A stretch of 6,799 nucleotides of DNA from Nonlabens sp. Its GTDB lineage: Bacteria > Bacteroidota > Bacteroidia > Flavobacteriales > Flavobacteriaceae. Location of the stretch: the NCBI GenBank assembly GCA_030731685.1, contig JANQTO010000090.1, positions 1 to 6,799 on the forward strand, given 5' to 3'. Within the stretch, counting starts at the first letter, position 1. Each line of letters opens with the position of its first letter. This document shows positions 5,463 to 6,799 of this stretch, piece after piece. A model generated the notes under the pieces. The model did no database searches. It saw only the letters and a program-made list of their open reading frames with translations, and was not told where the DNA came from. The position numbers and the translations under genes are program-made.

Positions 5463-6605
5463 ATGACATTTGACTCCTTAGGATTATCGGCATCGTTTCT
5501 TGCAAAACTTAGCTCATCAGGGCTACAGTCGGCGACCGCAATTCAGCAAAAGTCCATTCCAGCAATACTTGAAGGAAAAGATGTTATGGCAGTCGCTCCT
5601 ACTGGTTCTGGGAAAACTATAGGGTATGCACTTCCTCTATTACAAAGATTAGAAGGCACCAAATCTAAAAACCGATTTATAAGCGCGTTGATATTAGTCC
5701 CAACTCGAGAACTTGCTATGCAAGTAAATGAGGTCGTAGTCACCTATTCAAAGGCGCTGCCCAGTCCTCTTATTGCTATGGCAGTATATGGTGGGGTTAG
5801 TATAAACCCACAAATGAAAAAGATGAACGGTGTGGATGTGCTCGTTGCTACGCCTGGAAGATTAATAGAATTGTTAGATTCAAATGCCTTGCAACTAGCT
5901 GAGGTTTCTACTCTTGTGCTTGATGAGGCAGACAAGATGCTGTCCATGGGCTTTAAAGAAGAAGTTGATAATATTTTGAGCAGATTGCCAATAAAGAGAC
6001 AGACTCTGCTTTTTAGTGCCACGCTGGACAAAGAAGTAAAAACAATGCAAGAGAAGTTACTAGAAAACCCAGTAACTATAATTATAGAACGTGAAACACC
6101 AGAGGAACTAGACCTCATTAAACAAGAAGCATTTAGAGTTACTCAAGAAAAGAAAGGGTTATTGCTAAGACATCTCATAACTTCTAGAGACCTACGACAA
6201 GTACTTATATTTTGTTCATCGACATACCAAGTAGAACACGTGAACGATAAACTAAACATAAACGGCATAACCTCAAAAGCAATTCACAGTAAAAAATCGC
6301 AAGGGGCCAGAAAGCAAAATCTAGCCGACTTTAAAAATGGTGCTGAAACTGGAGTACGCTGCCTAGTGACTACGGACCTTCTTGCGCGAGGTATAGATAT
6401 CGCCTTTTTACCTACGGTTATTAATTATGAACTGCCTCGTTCACCACTTGACTTTACGCACCGCATAGGTCGCACGGGACGTGCAGAAAATCCAGGCACT
6501 GCTATAACGCTGGTCACAGCAGACGAGGCGCACCACTGGCGTGTTATTCAAAAAAAGATAGGTAAAAAGGTCTGGACAGAAGATTTACCTGAGTGGAACT
6601 CTTAA
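5463..6605 (+). CDS. DEAD-box ATP-dependent RNA helicase
   Basis: Cytoplasmic superfamily 2 RNA helicase that unwinds short RNA duplexes; in bacteria such proteins serve ribosome assembly or RNA decay, but the exact target cannot be read from sequence. From the ATG at 5463 it has 380 residues with all motifs intact: Q motif (FDSLGLS plus ATAIQQKSIP, Gln28), motif I APTGSGKT at 45-52, Ia PTRELA at 80-85, Ib TPGR at 130-133, II DEAD at 154-157, III SAT at 185-187, IV VLIFCSS at 247-253, V ARGID at 308-312 and VI HRIGRTGR at 333-340. It ends soon after the helicase core, without the long basic tail or DbpA RNA-binding domain of many relatives. An in-frame TTG at 5421 would add 14 residues, but MTFDSLGLS is the usual start of this family and the best promoter lies after the TTG. 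No Shine-Dalgarno sequence is present. Confidence 0.96.
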   Translation: MTFDSLGLSASFLAKLSSSGLQSATAIQQKSIPAILEGKDVMAVAPTGSGKTIGYALPLLQRLEGTKSKNRFISALILVPTRELAMQVNEVVVTYSKALPSPLIAMAVYGGVSINPQMKKMNGVDVLVATPGRLIELLDSNALQLAEVSTLVLDEADKMLSMGFKEEVDNILSRLPIKRQTLLFSATLDKEVKTMQEKLLENPVTIIIERETPEELDLIKQEAFRVTQEKKGLLLRHLITSRDLRQVLIFCSSTYQVEHVNDKLNINGITSKAIHSKKSQGARKQNLADFKNGAETGVRCLVTTDLLARGIDIAFLPTVINYELPRSPLDFTHRIGRTGRAENPGTAITLVTADEAHHWRVIQKKIGKKVWTEDLPEWNS

Positions 6606-6799
6606 ATTATTGATGTCCAGCTGCTATTATTTATTGTAGTTTCTCGTGAGGTGTCTCGCTGGTTAAATGACGCTTAACATGTTTACAATAAATAATAAGG
6701 TTATTGGAGTACCCAAGTACTAATGATGTTATCCTCTATGACATGGGAATGTTTGGGCAACTACGATGTTTCAAAGTCTTTTGCTTAGAGTCAGAAAAA
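6606..6799. other. Right-end region with no convincing gene
   Basis: After the helicase stop both strands are broken by stops. The longest plus-strand reading with an ATG near the end is 21 codons (6723-6788), with nothing to support it. No tRNA, terminator with T-run or transposase remnant is recognised. The inverted repeat at 6625-6697 is the only clear structure. Confidence 0.6.
6625..6697. repeat. Perfect 14-bp inverted repeat around a 45-bp spacer
   Basis: TATTATTTATTGTA at 6625-6638 is the exact reverse complement of TACAATAAATAATA at 6684-6697. The spacer contains a smaller inverted repeat, GTTAA at 6662-6666 and TTAAC at 6674-6678, and the 8-bp palindrome AACATGTT at 6676-6683. No T-run follows the right arm, so it is not a typical terminator. 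It could be a long stem-loop in the helicase 3' untranslated region or a remnant of a small mobile element. Confidence 0.7.

Noticed and set aside
5543..6118. Minus-strand open frames at 5543-5743 and 5744-6118
   Set aside because: Both are antisense to the DEAD-box helicase core, with serine-rich composition typical of a shadow frame.
6723..6788. 21-codon frame starting ATGATG
   Set aside because: Too short, no upstream signal, no similarity recognised; open frames of this size are expected by chance.
1..6799. CRISPR array, tRNA, rRNA, complete insertion sequence or prophage genes
   Set aside because: No regularly spaced repeats, no tRNA-like cloverleaf and no transposase, integrase or phage proteins were seen on either strand.

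Overview
The window looks like chromosome from a Bacteroidetes bacterium, most likely a marine member of the Flavobacteriaceae. The reasons are an HtpG with a Gly/Met-rich insert near its C-terminus, AT-rich leaders without Shine-Dalgarno sequences, matches to the Bacteroidetes -7 promoter element TAnnTTTG, and a LytS/LytTR signalling pair of the style common in that phylum. This assignment rests on protein and promoter style; no rRNA or marker gene is present.

Layout: (1) Positions 1-1789, minus strand: htpG (Hsp90 chaperone), running off the left edge and lacking only its last few dozen residues. (2) Positions 1790-2082: divergent intergenic region with a 16-bp perfect palindrome in the htpG leader, a -7-like element for htpG, and a pair of direct repeats with 21-bp period just before the plus-strand operon. 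(3) Positions 2083-4681, plus strand: a tightly packed four-gene operon encoding an unrecognised 143-residue protein, a seven-helix membrane protein starting at TTG, a short LytS-type histidine kinase and a LytTR response regulator. (4) Positions 4682-4864: AT-rich spacer holding a second copy of the palindrome and a promoter candidate. (5) Positions 4865-5311: a secreted YbjN-domain protein followed by a clear intrinsic terminator. (6) Positions 5463-6602: a compact DEAD-box RNA helicase with its own promoter. (7) Positions 6606-6799: no convincing gene, but a perfect 14-bp inverted repeat.

The operon is the most interesting part. The kinase has one N-terminal membrane helix and no sensor domain, while the gene overlapping it encodes a seven-helix membrane protein. 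This suggests a split receptor: the membrane protein senses, the kinase transmits and the LytTR regulator acts on DNA. The first gene is a candidate partner or effector of unknown role. The 9-12-9 repeat before the operon fits the geometry of LytTR binding sites, so autoregulation is plausible. This model is inferred from gene order and domain content and has not been shown.
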